Part shown: positions 52,435 to 59,841 of the stretch, in pieces
How positions within the stretch are numbered: position 1 is the first letter of the stretch
How the letters are laid out: the number at the start of each line of letters is the position of its first letter
DNA from: Dyadobacter sp. CY347
GTDB taxonomy: Bacteria > Bacteroidota > Bacteroidia > Cytophagales > Spirosomataceae
DNA length: 64,000 nucleotides
Direction: 5' to 3'
Assembly (NCBI RefSeq): GCF_021502655.1
Contig: NZ_JAKFFT010000004.1
Location: 930,001 to 994,000, forward strand
The notes under the pieces: generated by a model
What the model was told of the DNA's origin: nothing
Seen by the model: only the letters and a program-made list of their open reading frames with translations
The model's database searches: none
Position numbers and translations under genes: made by a program

Positions 52435-53046
52435 ATGAAAGCTATAAAGTTAAACATACTAGCAATCGCATTATTAGGATCAACCGCAGTGTTTGCCCAA
52501 ACTTCGACGCCATCAAGCAGTTCACCGTCAAGCAGCACTCCATCAAGTACAACGCAGCCGTCGACTACGCCGGGCAGCTCATCAACACAACCTAGAACAG
52601 TTCCTGGAAGCACGGTGCAGCCATCAACTTTACCGGGATCGAGCCAGCCGGGTTCAACGACACAGCCGCGCTCAACAACGCAGCCAGGTTCGACGACGAC
52701 TACACAGCCATCGACTACAACCCCAAGTTCTACAACAAGGCCAGCATCAGTTCCACCAGGAACTGTGCCTGACAGAACTACGCAGCCATCGAGCACTGTG
52801 CCGGGTTCATCAACAACTCAGCCATCTTCAACTATTCCAGGAAGCACAACGCAACCATCATCCAACACAACGCCTAACAGCAATGTGCCAGCGTCGAGCA
52901 TTCCTAACAATACGACACAACCTTCAACTGTTCCGCAGGGTACAACTATCCCATCATCAACAGTGCCGGGAAGTACTACCACGCCATCATCGTCATCAAC
53001 AGTTCCAGGTAGCAGCACTTCAAGACCAGCAACTCCTCAGAAATAA
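52435..53046 (+). CDS. Secreted Ser/Thr/Pro-rich (mucin-like) low-complexity protein, 203 aa
   Basis: After a signal peptide (residues 1-21, MKAIKLNILAIALLGSTAVF, cleavage after FAQ or FA) the whole protein is built from degenerate repeats of Pro-Ser-(Ser/Thr)-Thr-(Val/Thr)-(Pro/Gln)-Gly-Ser, such as TQPSTTPGSSSTQPRTVPGS and PSSTVPGSTTTPSSSSTVPG. No hydrophobic core or cysteine is present. It resembles an intrinsically disordered, potentially O-glycosylated stalk, but it has no cell-wall anchor or type IX C-terminal domain. The repeats also leave long open frames on the opposite strand and in another frame, which are composition artefacts. A strong terminator follows. Confidence 0.8.
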   Translation: MKAIKLNILAIALLGSTAVFAQTSTPSSSSPSSSTPSSTTQPSTTPGSSSTQPRTVPGSTVQPSTLPGSSQPGSTTQPRSTTQPGSTTTTQPSTTTPSSTTRPASVPPGTVPDRTTQPSSTVPGSSTTQPSSTIPGSTTQPSSNTTPNSNVPASSIPNNTTQPSTVPQGTTIPSSTVPGSTTTPSSSSTVPGSSTSRPATPQK

Positions 53047-53077
53047 TAGCTGAGAATATGTATAGGTTTTGAAATAA

Positions 53078-53110
53078 AAAACAGCCCGCCAATCGGTGGG
53101 CTGTTTTTTT
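53078..53110 (+). terminator. Intrinsic terminator after the Ser/Thr/Pro-rich gene
   Basis: AAACAGCCCGCC pairs with GGTGGGCTGTTT (one wobble), with a four-base AATC loop and a trailing run of T. Confidence 0.93.
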
Positions 53111-53167
53111 GTACGGCAATCTTGCTGGTACGGGAATTTACACGCATCATTAAAAACATAGAACATT

Positions 53168-53362
53168 ATGCCAAATATCAAAAATTTAGATCCTTCGGGA
53201 GCTGTAAAGTCAGGAGTGAAGTTGTCTGTATCCAACGCGTCGTCTGAGAATGAAGCTATTCTCGCTGCTGAAAATTATCTACGTGTAAATAAGGGCGAAG
53301 GCCTCGAAATGTCGTTACCTGAAAAAGGGGATGACGGGAATTATACGATTACATTGAAGTGA
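53168..53362 (+). CDS. Small protein of unknown function, 64 aa
   Basis: Soluble, acidic, no signal peptide. It reads MPNIKNLDPSGAVKSGVKLS, then VSNASSENEAILAAENYLRV and EGLEMSLPEKGDDGNYTITL. The predicted order is strand, helix, strand. Good spacing between the terminator of the preceding gene and the ThuA-like gene 39 bases later supports a real gene. No family recognised. Confidence 0.6.
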   Translation: MPNIKNLDPSGAVKSGVKLSVSNASSENEAILAAENYLRVNKGEGLEMSLPEKGDDGNYTITLK

Positions 53363-53401
53363 TTTTTTACCAGTTCAATTCATAACCGACCATAGACGAG
53401 G

Positions 53402-54271
53402 ATGAAGCGGATACTAAATTTCACACTTTTACTGGCTTTTTTGAGCGGTAATGTCTTTGCTCAAAAAATTGTATTCATCGCCGGGCCCGACAGCCATGGA
53501 AAAGGCGAGCATGAACATCACGGCGGAAGTACGTTGCTTTTGAAATCAATCAGGGAAGGTTTGCCCGGGGCAAATGCGGTCTTGGTGCAGAATGGCTGGC
53601 CAAAAGACAGTTCTGTTTTGAATGATGCCGATGCGATTGTGATTTATGCGGACGGCGGGGGAGATCATTTGCTGATGCCACATTTGGGCGAAATGGACCG
53701 GTTGGCTAAAAAAGGGGTCGGGCTGGTGATGCTGCATTTCTCGCTGGAAGTGCCGGAAGGAAAAGTGGGAAATTATTTTAAAGACTGGATAGGAGGGTAT
53801 TTTGAGATAAATTGGTCTGTAAACCCGGTTTGGGAAGCTGCTTTTTCCCGTTTTCCCGATCATCCGATTGCAAATGGCGTGAAGCCGTTTTCCATTACCG
53901 ACGAGTGGTATTATCACATGCGCTTTGCGGACGGAATGAAAAACATCACACCTATTTTACAAGCATTACCGCCGGAATCTACATTGAAAGGAAAAGACGG
54001 AACGCATTCAAACAATCCGGCTGTACGCGAAGCAGTACTGACAAAAAAAGAACTTCAACCCGTTGCCTGGGCATTGGAAAGGCCGGATGGCGGTCGGGGA
54101 TTTGGATTCTCCGGCGGACATATGCACAAAAATTGGGGCAACGATAATTTCCGAAAAATAGTCCTGAATGCCATCGCCTGGACTGCCAAAGCCCAAATCC
54201 CAAAAGAAGGAATCCCCTCAACAACACCTACCGAAGCGGAGTTGAATGCTTTGACGAAGAAGGTGGAATAG
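53402..54271 (+). CDS. Exported ThuA-like protein, 289 aa
   Basis: Trehalose-utilisation (ThuA) type glutamine-amidotransferase-fold protein, a family associated with disaccharide oxidation pathways. Signal peptide at residues 1-20 (LLLAFLSGNVFA). Family segments are KIVFIAGPDSHGKGEHEHHG, DADAIVIYADGGGDHLL, GVGLVMLHFSLEVPEG, the metal/ligand region DEWYYHMRF, PVAWALERPDGGRGFGFSGG and HMHKNWGNDNFRKIVLNAIA. It fits with the Gfo/Idh/MocA, DUF1080 and PmoA-type proteins elsewhere in the window as part of periplasmic sugar oxidation. Last gene before the toxin-antitoxin pair. Substrate unknown. Confidence 0.9.
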   Translation: MKRILNFTLLLAFLSGNVFAQKIVFIAGPDSHGKGEHEHHGGSTLLLKSIREGLPGANAVLVQNGWPKDSSVLNDADAIVIYADGGGDHLLMPHLGEMDRLAKKGVGLVMLHFSLEVPEGKVGNYFKDWIGGYFEINWSVNPVWEAAFSRFPDHPIANGVKPFSITDEWYYHMRFADGMKNITPILQALPPESTLKGKDGTHSNNPAVREAVLTKKELQPVAWALERPDGGRGFGFSGGHMHKNWGNDNFRKIVLNAIAWTAKAQIPKEGIPSTTPTEAELNALTKKVE

Positions 54272-54307
54272 GTTATATTTACCCATAATATATTCATTCT
54301 CCTCAAC

Positions 54308-54338
54308 TTGACAACTTGACAAAATAGATTTATATTTG
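54308..54338 (+). promoter_or_regulatory. Promoter of the toxin-antitoxin operon (TTG-N20-TATATTTG)
   Basis: TATATTTG at 54331-54338, 16 bases before the antitoxin ATG, with TTG at 54308-54310. The -33 area is part of a direct repeat (AACTTGAC twice, 54305-54320), which could double as an antitoxin operator. Confidence 0.6.
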
Positions 54339-54354
54339 ATTAAAAAGATCAATT

Positions 54355-54588
54355 ATGAAGACCATGACTGTCGGAGAATTTAAAACCCATTTCTCTCAGG
54401 TTTTAAAAGATGTCGAGAAGGGCGAAAAGATTGGGATTACTTTTGGAAGAAAGAAGGAAGTGAAGGCCTTTCTCGTTCCAAATGATGTACATAGAGAGCC
54501 AAGGAAGTTAGGAATTCTCCAGGGCAAAGGAGAATTTTTTATGAGCGATGACTTCCAAACAACCACGGACGACGAATTTGGAATATGA
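54355..54588 (+). CDS. Phd/YefM-type antitoxin, 77 aa
   Basis: Antitoxin of a type II toxin-antitoxin module. The N-terminal DNA-binding and dimerisation part reads MTVGEFKTHFSQVLKDVEKG, EKIGITFGRKKEVKAFLVP, which is the Phd/YefM pattern (start helix, 'G..I.I.....K..A.L'). The C-terminal acidic tail (SDDFQTTTDDEFGI) would wrap the toxin. It overlaps the PIN gene by the 4-base ATGA, with a putative promoter and operator-like direct repeat immediately upstream, consistent with autoregulation. Confidence 0.93.
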   Translation: MKTMTVGEFKTHFSQVLKDVEKGEKIGITFGRKKEVKAFLVPNDVHREPRKLGILQGKGEFFMSDDFQTTTDDEFGI

Positions 54589-54983
54589 CTTATCTATTAG
54601 ATACACACATCTTACTTTGGGCATTTTTTGAAACTGAGAAGCTAACTGATCGCGTCAGGGAAATTGTATCCAGGACTGATAACAAAATATTGGTAAGCTC
54701 GGTAAGCTTTTGGGAAATATCTATCAAAGTGAATACGGGGAAACTTCGAATAGGCGACACGAGTCCCTCATTGATGCCTGAAATATGCGAAAGGGCCGGA
54801 TTCGATATTTTAAATTTGAATGCCAAGGAAACCAGCAGTTTTCATCAACTTATTGCATCCTACCACAAAGACCCATTCGATAGGATGCTGATTTGGCAAG
54901 CACTTTGTCATAAATATACGCTGATCAGTGATGATGAGAACATTCGGAAATATGCTTTGGATGGCTTGAAGATCATTTGGTAG
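54585..54983 (+). CDS. PIN-domain toxin (VapC-like RNase), 132 aa
   Basis: Ribonuclease toxin of the PIN superfamily. Acidic catalytic residues are placed at the usual positions: Asp in MTYLLDTHILLWAFFE, Glu in SVSFWEISIKVNTGKL, Asp in YHKDPFDRMLIWQAL and the LISDDENIRKY acidic turn. 'HKDPFDR' is typical of the PIN subfamily paired with Phd-type antitoxins. Likely cleaves RNA when the antitoxin is degraded. Translationally coupled to the antitoxin. Sequence looks intact. Confidence 0.93.
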   Translation: MTYLLDTHILLWAFFETEKLTDRVREIVSRTDNKILVSSVSFWEISIKVNTGKLRIGDTSPSLMPEICERAGFDILNLNAKETSSFHQLIASYHKDPFDRMLIWQALCHKYTLISDDENIRKYALDGLKIIW

Positions 54984-55049
54984 CTTGTCTTGATTTTGCG
55001 GAATTGATGCCCCGGCAGTGACAGAGGGGAAGGAATAAACATTTAACTG

Positions 55050-56477
55050 ATGATAAGAAGATACTTGGTTTCTGCATTGCTTGTCTGCTCATTTTCTGGG
55101 ATCATTGTTCAAAAAAGTTATTCTGCGGAAGATGAAAAAGGTAGGGCAGTGAAAAAGTTAAATGTCCTTTTTATTGCTGTTGATGATTTAAACACCGATT
55201 TGGGCTGCTATGGAAACAAATTCGTCAAAACACCCAACATTGACCGCCTCGCGCGACGCGGAGTAAAGTTTGACAAGGCTTACACTCAATTCCCGCTGTG
55301 CAGCCCGAGCCGCTCGTCGCTGCTAACCGGCCAAAGGCCGGATGTTACCCAGATTTACGAATTACAAACACACTTCCGAAAGACTTTGCCGAACGTGGTC
55401 ACATTGTCGCAACTGTTCAAGAACAACGATTATTACAGTGCTCGTGTTGGAAAAATCTACCATTATGGCGTTCCCGGGCAGATCGGCACGGATGGACTGG
55501 ATGATCCTATCTCCTGGAACCATAAAATTAATCCAAAAGGGCGCGACAAAACCGAAGAATCCTTAGTCAAAAACCTGACCCCGGACCGCGGCTTGGGAAG
55601 TGCCTTGGCCTGGCATGCGAGTGCGGGAACGGACGAAGAGCAGACCGATGGAATGGTGGCGAGTGAGGCCATTAAATTATTAAAAGAAAAAAAGAACGAG
55701 CCGTTTTTTCTGGCGGTCGGTTTTTATCGCCCGCACTCACCATATGTAGCGCCAAAGAAATATTTTGACCAATATCCACTGGCATCCATTCCGCTTCCCA
55801 AAGAAGTTAAAAATGACCTTGACGACATTCCCGAAGCTGCGCTTTTTACCAAACCTGCGCATTGGGGCCTGTCCGTGGCGCAACGAAAAGAGGCTTTACG
55901 CGCTTACTATGCAACAGTTTCATTCATGGATGCGCAAGTTGGAAGGGTCCTGGACGAACTCGACCGGTTGAAACTGACCAACAAAACGATCATTGTTTTG
56001 TGGAGTGATCACGGGTATAATGTTGGCCAGCATGGTCAGTGGATGAAGCAGAGCCTTTTTGAAAATTCAGCCCACGTTCCTTTAATCATATCTGTGCCGG
56101 GCGGAACAAAGGGCGGCGCTTCCGGCAGAACGGTAGAGTTATTGGATATTTACCCAACATTAGCAGAACTCTGCGGCCTTACTCCTCCACAGAAACTAGG
56201 TGGCAAAAGCCTCACACCGCTGCTGAAAAACCCGGATGCGATCTGGGACAAAGCTGCATATACGCAAGTCCGCCGCAACCAAATCTTCGGCCGGAGCGTA
56301 AGAACCGAACGCTTCCGTTATACAGAATGGGACGGAGGGAAGGCTGGGGTCGAATTATACGACCACCAAACAGACCCCAACGAATTCAAAAACCTGGCAA
56401 AAGAAAGCACGTACATTATCACAGTAAATGAACTGGCCATGCTCTTGCAGAAGGGCTATCCCGAAGCCAGGCCCTGA
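55050..56477 (+). CDS. Exported sulfatase (iduronate-2-sulfatase-like, S1 family), 475 aa
   Basis: Formylglycine-dependent sulfatase acting on sulfated sugars outside the cytoplasm. Signal peptide at residues 1-25. VLFIAVDDLNTDLGCYGN supplies metal-binding Asp45 and Asp46. The modification motif FPLCSPSRSSLLTGQRP contains Cys84, to be converted to formylglycine. Further metal ligands lie in IVLWSDHGYNVGQHGQW, and the C-terminal domain ends in YDHQTDPNEFKNLAKE. The layout matches iduronate-2-sulfatase-like enzymes of Bacteroidota. No maturase gene is in the window, so modification would rely on one elsewhere. Monocistronic; a hairpin array follows. Confidence 0.95.
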   Translation: MIRRYLVSALLVCSFSGIIVQKSYSAEDEKGRAVKKLNVLFIAVDDLNTDLGCYGNKFVKTPNIDRLARRGVKFDKAYTQFPLCSPSRSSLLTGQRPDVTQIYELQTHFRKTLPNVVTLSQLFKNNDYYSARVGKIYHYGVPGQIGTDGLDDPISWNHKINPKGRDKTEESLVKNLTPDRGLGSALAWHASAGTDEEQTDGMVASEAIKLLKEKKNEPFFLAVGFYRPHSPYVAPKKYFDQYPLASIPLPKEVKNDLDDIPEAALFTKPAHWGLSVAQRKEALRAYYATVSFMDAQVGRVLDELDRLKLTNKTIIVLWSDHGYNVGQHGQWMKQSLFENSAHVPLIISVPGGTKGGASGRTVELLDIYPTLAELCGLTPPQKLGGKSLTPLLKNPDAIWDKAAYTQVRRNQIFGRSVRTERFRYTEWDGGKAGVELYDHQTDPNEFKNLAKESTYIITVNELAMLLQKGYPEARP

Positions 56478-56496
56478 ATTTCCAAGATGAATCATT

Positions 56497-56663
56497 CCCA
56501 GGATTGCATCCTGAATCTTTAATTCCCAGGATTAAAATCCTGGGCCAGAATATCTGCATCCCTTGACAGGGATTTTTAGCCAGAGCGATATTTTATCCCA
56601 ACATCCCAATAGCAAATCCCCATCAGGGGATCTTTTATCATAACCTCGGAATTCATTCCGAGG
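56497..56663. repeat. Array of five short palindromic hairpins (REP-like)
   Basis: Five different inverted repeats lie within 165 non-coding bases: CAGGAT/ATCCTG (56499-56513), CCCAGGATT/AATCCTGGG (56525-56544), ATCCCT/AGGGAT (56558-56573), ATCCCC/GGGGAT (56616-56631) and CCTCGGAAT/ATTCCGAGG (56644-56663). Each has a 2-4 base loop. The first two share the core CCCAGGAT and the third and fourth share ATCCC, suggesting related units. Confidence 0.85.
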
Positions 56664-56775
56664 AGGCGAGCGATGAGACGAGCGCGATGAGAGGAGCGCG
56701 CTGAGACAGGAGAGGGATGGGAGCGATGAGCGAGCAGAGTGATGAGCGAGCAGAGTGATGAGCGCGATAAGAGAT
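56664..56775. repeat. Purine-rich degenerate tandem repeat (GATGAGCGAGCAGAGT units)
   Basis: A GA-rich tract built of GATGAG and GAGCG elements. It includes two exact 16-base copies, GATGAGCGAGCAGAGT at 56725-56740 and 56741-56756, and a third partial copy. The strand asymmetry is strong (almost no C or T runs). It directly follows the hairpin array. Confidence 0.8.
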
Positions 56776-57016
56776 AGAATTGAAAGAAAAAATGGGGATA
56801 AATCTTATCTCAAAACAAAATTCTTTCCTCCCGCTTGCATTCTTAAAATCTTTATTCAATCTTTGTCTATCGAATTAGTAGATTTATAAAGAAGGAAGGG
56901 AGAGGTTAGGCTCTATGATCTTCTGGCAACCTATGACTTTTTAAGGTGCCCCAACCTAATTCTAATGATAAATCTGAGAATCCAACCACCGGAGTAAACA
57001 GAGTAAAATCGAGTTA
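56776..57016. other. Rest of the intergenic region before the cysteine desulfurase
   Basis: AT-rich non-coding sequence with no confident element. Together with the repeats it makes 539 gene-free bases after the sulfatase stop. Confidence 0.5.
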
Positions 57017-57136
57017 ATGAAAGCCAAAGGCTTGCCCATGAATGTTCGTTACAATTCCCGTTTGGCGGAATTGTGGCGATTAATCAGGCAGGTTACGGTA
57101 TTTGAAATCGACGAACTAATAAAAATTAAACACTAA
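57017..57136 (+). CDS. Possible 39-aa leader peptide upstream of the cysteine desulfurase
   Basis: Short frame reading MKAKGLPMNVRYNSRLAELW then RLIRQVTVFEIDELIKIKH, ending 7 bases before the next ATG. It is basic at the start and amphipathic. Spacing suggests that it could be translated with the downstream gene. There is no strong ribosome-binding site and no known family; it may be spurious. Confidence 0.3.
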   Translation: MKAKGLPMNVRYNSRLAELWRLIRQVTVFEIDELIKIKH

Positions 57137-57143
57137 GATCAAC

Positions 57144-58322
57144 ATGGAAATTTACTGCGATAATGCCGCAACAACTGCACTGGATCCGGAAGTGATTGAA
57201 GCAATCCTCCCATTTTTTACCGCCAGCTTTGGCAATCCCTCTTCGACCCATTGGGCCGGACGGAAAGTCAAAGATGCCGTTGATGATGCCCGGAAAACGG
57301 TTGCGAGCGTTTTAAATGCATCTGCGGAAGAAATTTATTTCACGTCCGGCGCAACGGAGGCCATCAACCTTGCAATCTCCGGAGCCATTGAAACATATGA
57401 CATTAACCATGTTGTGACGAGCAAAATCGAGCATAAGGCCGTTTTGCAAACCATTCTGCAACACGAAAAAACAGGCGATATCGAAACAAGCTTTGTGAAG
57501 CTGGACGAGCGCGGCAATGTTGACCTTTACCATCTTGAAAATCTTTTGAGGGCCAACCCGCAGACATTGATTTGTCTGATGCATGGCAATAATGAAATTG
57601 GAAATCTGACGGATATCCAGGCGATCAGTAAACTTGCTCAACGTTATGATTCTATTTTTTTTACGGACACCACCCAGACAATCGGGAAGCAATGGATCGA
57701 CCTGACCCAGACGCCTATCGATTTTCTGGTGGGTTCCGCCCACAAGTTCCACGGACCAAAAGGAGTCGGATTTATTTACATTAATAAAAAACAACGCATT
57801 AAAGCGCAGATTTTTGGCGGCGGCCAGGAAAAGGGCCAGCGCGGTGGAACAGAGAATGTTACGGGCATAGTAGGACTGGCAAAAGCGCTGGAAGTGGCTT
57901 ATCGCGACCTGGACAGCAACCATAGCACAGTTTGCAAATTGAAGCAATATACGGTTTCAAAACTTGCGATCAGCGGCATAGAGGGTATCTGTTATAACGG
58001 CGAAAGTCACTCGCTTGAAAACAGCCTGGTGAATATTTTGAATGTGTCATTTCCCTGCCTGGCTGCGGGAAGTCTGGTAAAAAGCCTTGATAGTCTGGGT
58101 ATTGCAGTTTCCGGTGGCAGCGCTTGTTCGAGCCAGGGCAGCTCGCATGTGATCAGCGCGCTTCCCTGTCAAAAGGATAAGGAAAATGTCCGTTTGTCAT
58201 TCAGTAAGTTCAACACATTCGACGAGATCGATCACATTGTGCAGGCTATTGTGAGCATTTATAATGCTGATCCCGTTTCGCGTAATAGCCAGTCGCGCTT
58301 TCATTATGAATTAACGCATTGA
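57144..58322 (+). CDS. Cysteine desulfurase-like PLP enzyme (NifS/IscS family), 392 aa
   Basis: Fold-type I pyridoxal-phosphate enzyme that takes sulfur from cysteine as a persulfide. Visible features are the N-terminal YCDNAATTALDPEV, GNPSSTHWAGR, FTSGATEAINLAI, His97 in SKIEHKAV (stacks on PLP), HGNNEIGN, the Schiff-base Lys201 in GSAHKFHGPKG, GGGQEKGQRGGTEN and the catalytic-loop Cys328 in GGSACSSQGSSH. The loop is of the longer class I type (IscS/NifS-like rather than SufS-like). No IscU or other ISC gene adjoins, and instead a small ACT-like protein follows 43 bases later. Thus it may supply sulfur for something other than iron-sulfur clusters (inference). Confidence 0.92.
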   Translation: MEIYCDNAATTALDPEVIEAILPFFTASFGNPSSTHWAGRKVKDAVDDARKTVASVLNASAEEIYFTSGATEAINLAISGAIETYDINHVVTSKIEHKAVLQTILQHEKTGDIETSFVKLDERGNVDLYHLENLLRANPQTLICLMHGNNEIGNLTDIQAISKLAQRYDSIFFTDTTQTIGKQWIDLTQTPIDFLVGSAHKFHGPKGVGFIYINKKQRIKAQIFGGGQEKGQRGGTENVTGIVGLAKALEVAYRDLDSNHSTVCKLKQYTVSKLAISGIEGICYNGESHSLENSLVNILNVSFPCLAAGSLVKSLDSLGIAVSGGSACSSQGSSHVISALPCQKDKENVRLSFSKFNTFDEIDHIVQAIVSIYNADPVSRNSQSRFHYELTH

Positions 58323-58365
58323 AACTTTCGTTTCAGAACTATTAGCCAGAAAAAACTACATTAAA

Positions 58366-58617
58366 ATGAGCAAAATCTTTTTCCTCAAAATCATTTACAG
58401 AAGTGCAGTAAGCCTTCACAAGATCACATCGATTGTAGAATCGTTCAACGGCGCCAGGATCAAACACCTCAATTTTATCAGCAAAGGACGAGTATTCGTA
58501 GGCGTCATCGCGTTCGAAGCTTCACAGCTCATTGATTTTGAGAGAATATTAAGCCTGATCAAAAGAAACAAGGACATTTCAGAGGTCGAACAGATTACGG
58601 AAGCCTCATTATGTTAA
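58366..58617 (+). CDS. Small ACT-like domain protein, 83 aa
   Basis: One small alpha/beta domain: FFLKIIYRSAVSLHKITSIV, ESFNGARIKHLNFISKGRVF, VGVIAFEASQLIDFERILSL and IKRNKDISEVEQI. The strand-helix-strand-strand-helix-strand order and the closing 'L..I.DVxxVEQI' resemble the ACT domain of acetolactate synthase small subunits. No catalytic domain is attached. Soluble. It follows the cysteine desulfurase on the same strand, so a regulatory amino-acid-binding role, perhaps cysteine, is a guess. Confidence 0.62.
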   Translation: MSKIFFLKIIYRSAVSLHKITSIVESFNGARIKHLNFISKGRVFVGVIAFEASQLIDFERILSLIKRNKDISEVEQITEASLC

Positions 58618-58683
58618 AAACATAAGTTCATATCCCTTCTCTCAGATTCGCGATTTAAGCGCAACGCATTATACCGGACTTGG

Positions 58684-59631
58684 TTAAACCGCCGACGCGA
58701 TCGGTTTGGGCTTGCGATAGTTACGAAGGTTAATCAAAAGTACGCTGCCAAGGATGATGACCAGTCCGACGATTTGCAGCACGGAAATAGATTCTTTGGC
58801 AAAAAATACGCCCAAAAGAACGGCAACGACAGGATTGACATACGCATAGGTGCTGACCTTGGTGGCAGGCTGGACTTTCAAGAGCCAGACATATGCACCA
58901 AAACCGGCTATTGATCCAAAAATGATTAAGTATATCGCTGATAGCCAGGCTTCCAAAGGAATGGTTGCCAGGTTTAGCGTGTCCAGTTCACCGGCAATAA
59001 TACTGCCCGGAAGGAAAGCAAAGCCTGCGGCCAGCATTTGCCACGTGGAATTTACAGTTGCCGAGTCTGTGCCGGATTTATATTTGGAAAACAATGAGCC
59101 GCCGGCCCACGCCATAGAGCCAAAAACGACCAGCGCCATCGCAAACAAATCGCGCGAGCTGTTCATTGATGACATCGATATCATGATTTTTTCACTGAAC
59201 AACAGCACAACACCTGCGAAACCGATCAAAAGCCCTACAATCGTCGATTTGTTGCTGAGGTTTTCAGACCATTTCGGTTTGTCGAGCACGATAAACCAGA
59301 GGGGAGAAGAAGAAATCATGATGGCGACCATGGCGCTGGGGAGGAATTGTTCGACCCAGATTACAACCCCGTTTCCAATAAAAAGCAGTAAAAGTCCGGT
59401 AATGATCGCAGGCTTGATCGCTTTGGCAGAAAATACATTTTCACCCTGCAAAAGACTCCATGCCAGCATAATAAGTCCGGCGGTAAGGAAGCGGAATGCG
59501 CCCAGGAAAAAGGGTGGAAAACCTTCCAACGCGCGTTGAATAAAGAAATAAGTGGATCCCCATACGATGTAAACGGTGGCAAAAGCCAATACCACCATAA
59601 GGGTGGACGGTGCTTTACTTTGTGCTTGCAT
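58684..59631 (-). CDS. EamA-family (DMT superfamily) transporter, 315 aa
   Basis: Ten-helix membrane transporter of the drug/metabolite superfamily. The two five-helix EamA repeats are recognisable: ATVYIVWGSTYFFIQRALEG and FFLGAFRFLTAGLIMLAW at the start of repeat 1, LVVFGSMAWAGGSLFSKYKS at the start of repeat 2, and VSTYAYVNPVVAVLLGVFFA near the end. These are the signature patterns of RhaT/EamA exporters of amino-acid or purine-like metabolites. Monocistronic, convergent with the desulfurase/ACT genes and divergent from the UbiA-PKS gene. Substrate unknown; an export role for the neighbouring cluster's product is possible but not supported by gene order. Confidence 0.92.
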   Translation of the reverse strand: MQAQSKAPSTLMVVLAFATVYIVWGSTYFFIQRALEGFPPFFLGAFRFLTAGLIMLAWSLLQGENVFSAKAIKPAIITGLLLLFIGNGVVIWVEQFLPSAMVAIMISSSPLWFIVLDKPKWSENLSNKSTIVGLLIGFAGVVLLFSEKIMISMSSMNSSRDLFAMALVVFGSMAWAGGSLFSKYKSGTDSATVNSTWQMLAAGFAFLPGSIIAGELDTLNLATIPLEAWLSAIYLIIFGSIAGFGAYVWLLKVQPATKVSTYAYVNPVVAVLLGVFFAKESISVLQIVGLVIILGSVLLINLRNYRKPKPIASAV

Positions 59632-59841
59632 GATCTTTATTTTTCTGACTAATTGTTATTATCCTCTAACGGTTTCCAAAACAATGACCGTTATGAAATT
59701 CAATTTACTGAGTAATATAATGTGTATAATTCATTGAAAGCATATATTTTGACTAACGTGAATTGAGAAACATTAGTTAACCACCAAAAAGCTTCAATCA
59801 ACTTCCGTTTTCGCGAATCAATTTTCTTCTTAAATTAGGCC

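Noticed and set aside
52419..52796. 125-codon minus-strand frame rich in Gly/Val inside the Ser/Thr/Pro gene
   Set aside because: It is the complement of the Ser/Thr/Pro repeats, so it is a composition artefact; the plus-strand gene has a signal peptide and a terminator.
56497..56775. CRISPR array
   Set aside because: The repeats are short, differ from one another and lack unique spacers of regular length; no cas gene is present.
58320..58335. TGAAAC/GTTTCA hairpin at the cysteine desulfurase stop
   Set aside because: Too weak and AT-rich, without a T tract, to be called a terminator; it lies between two genes likely to be co-transcribed.
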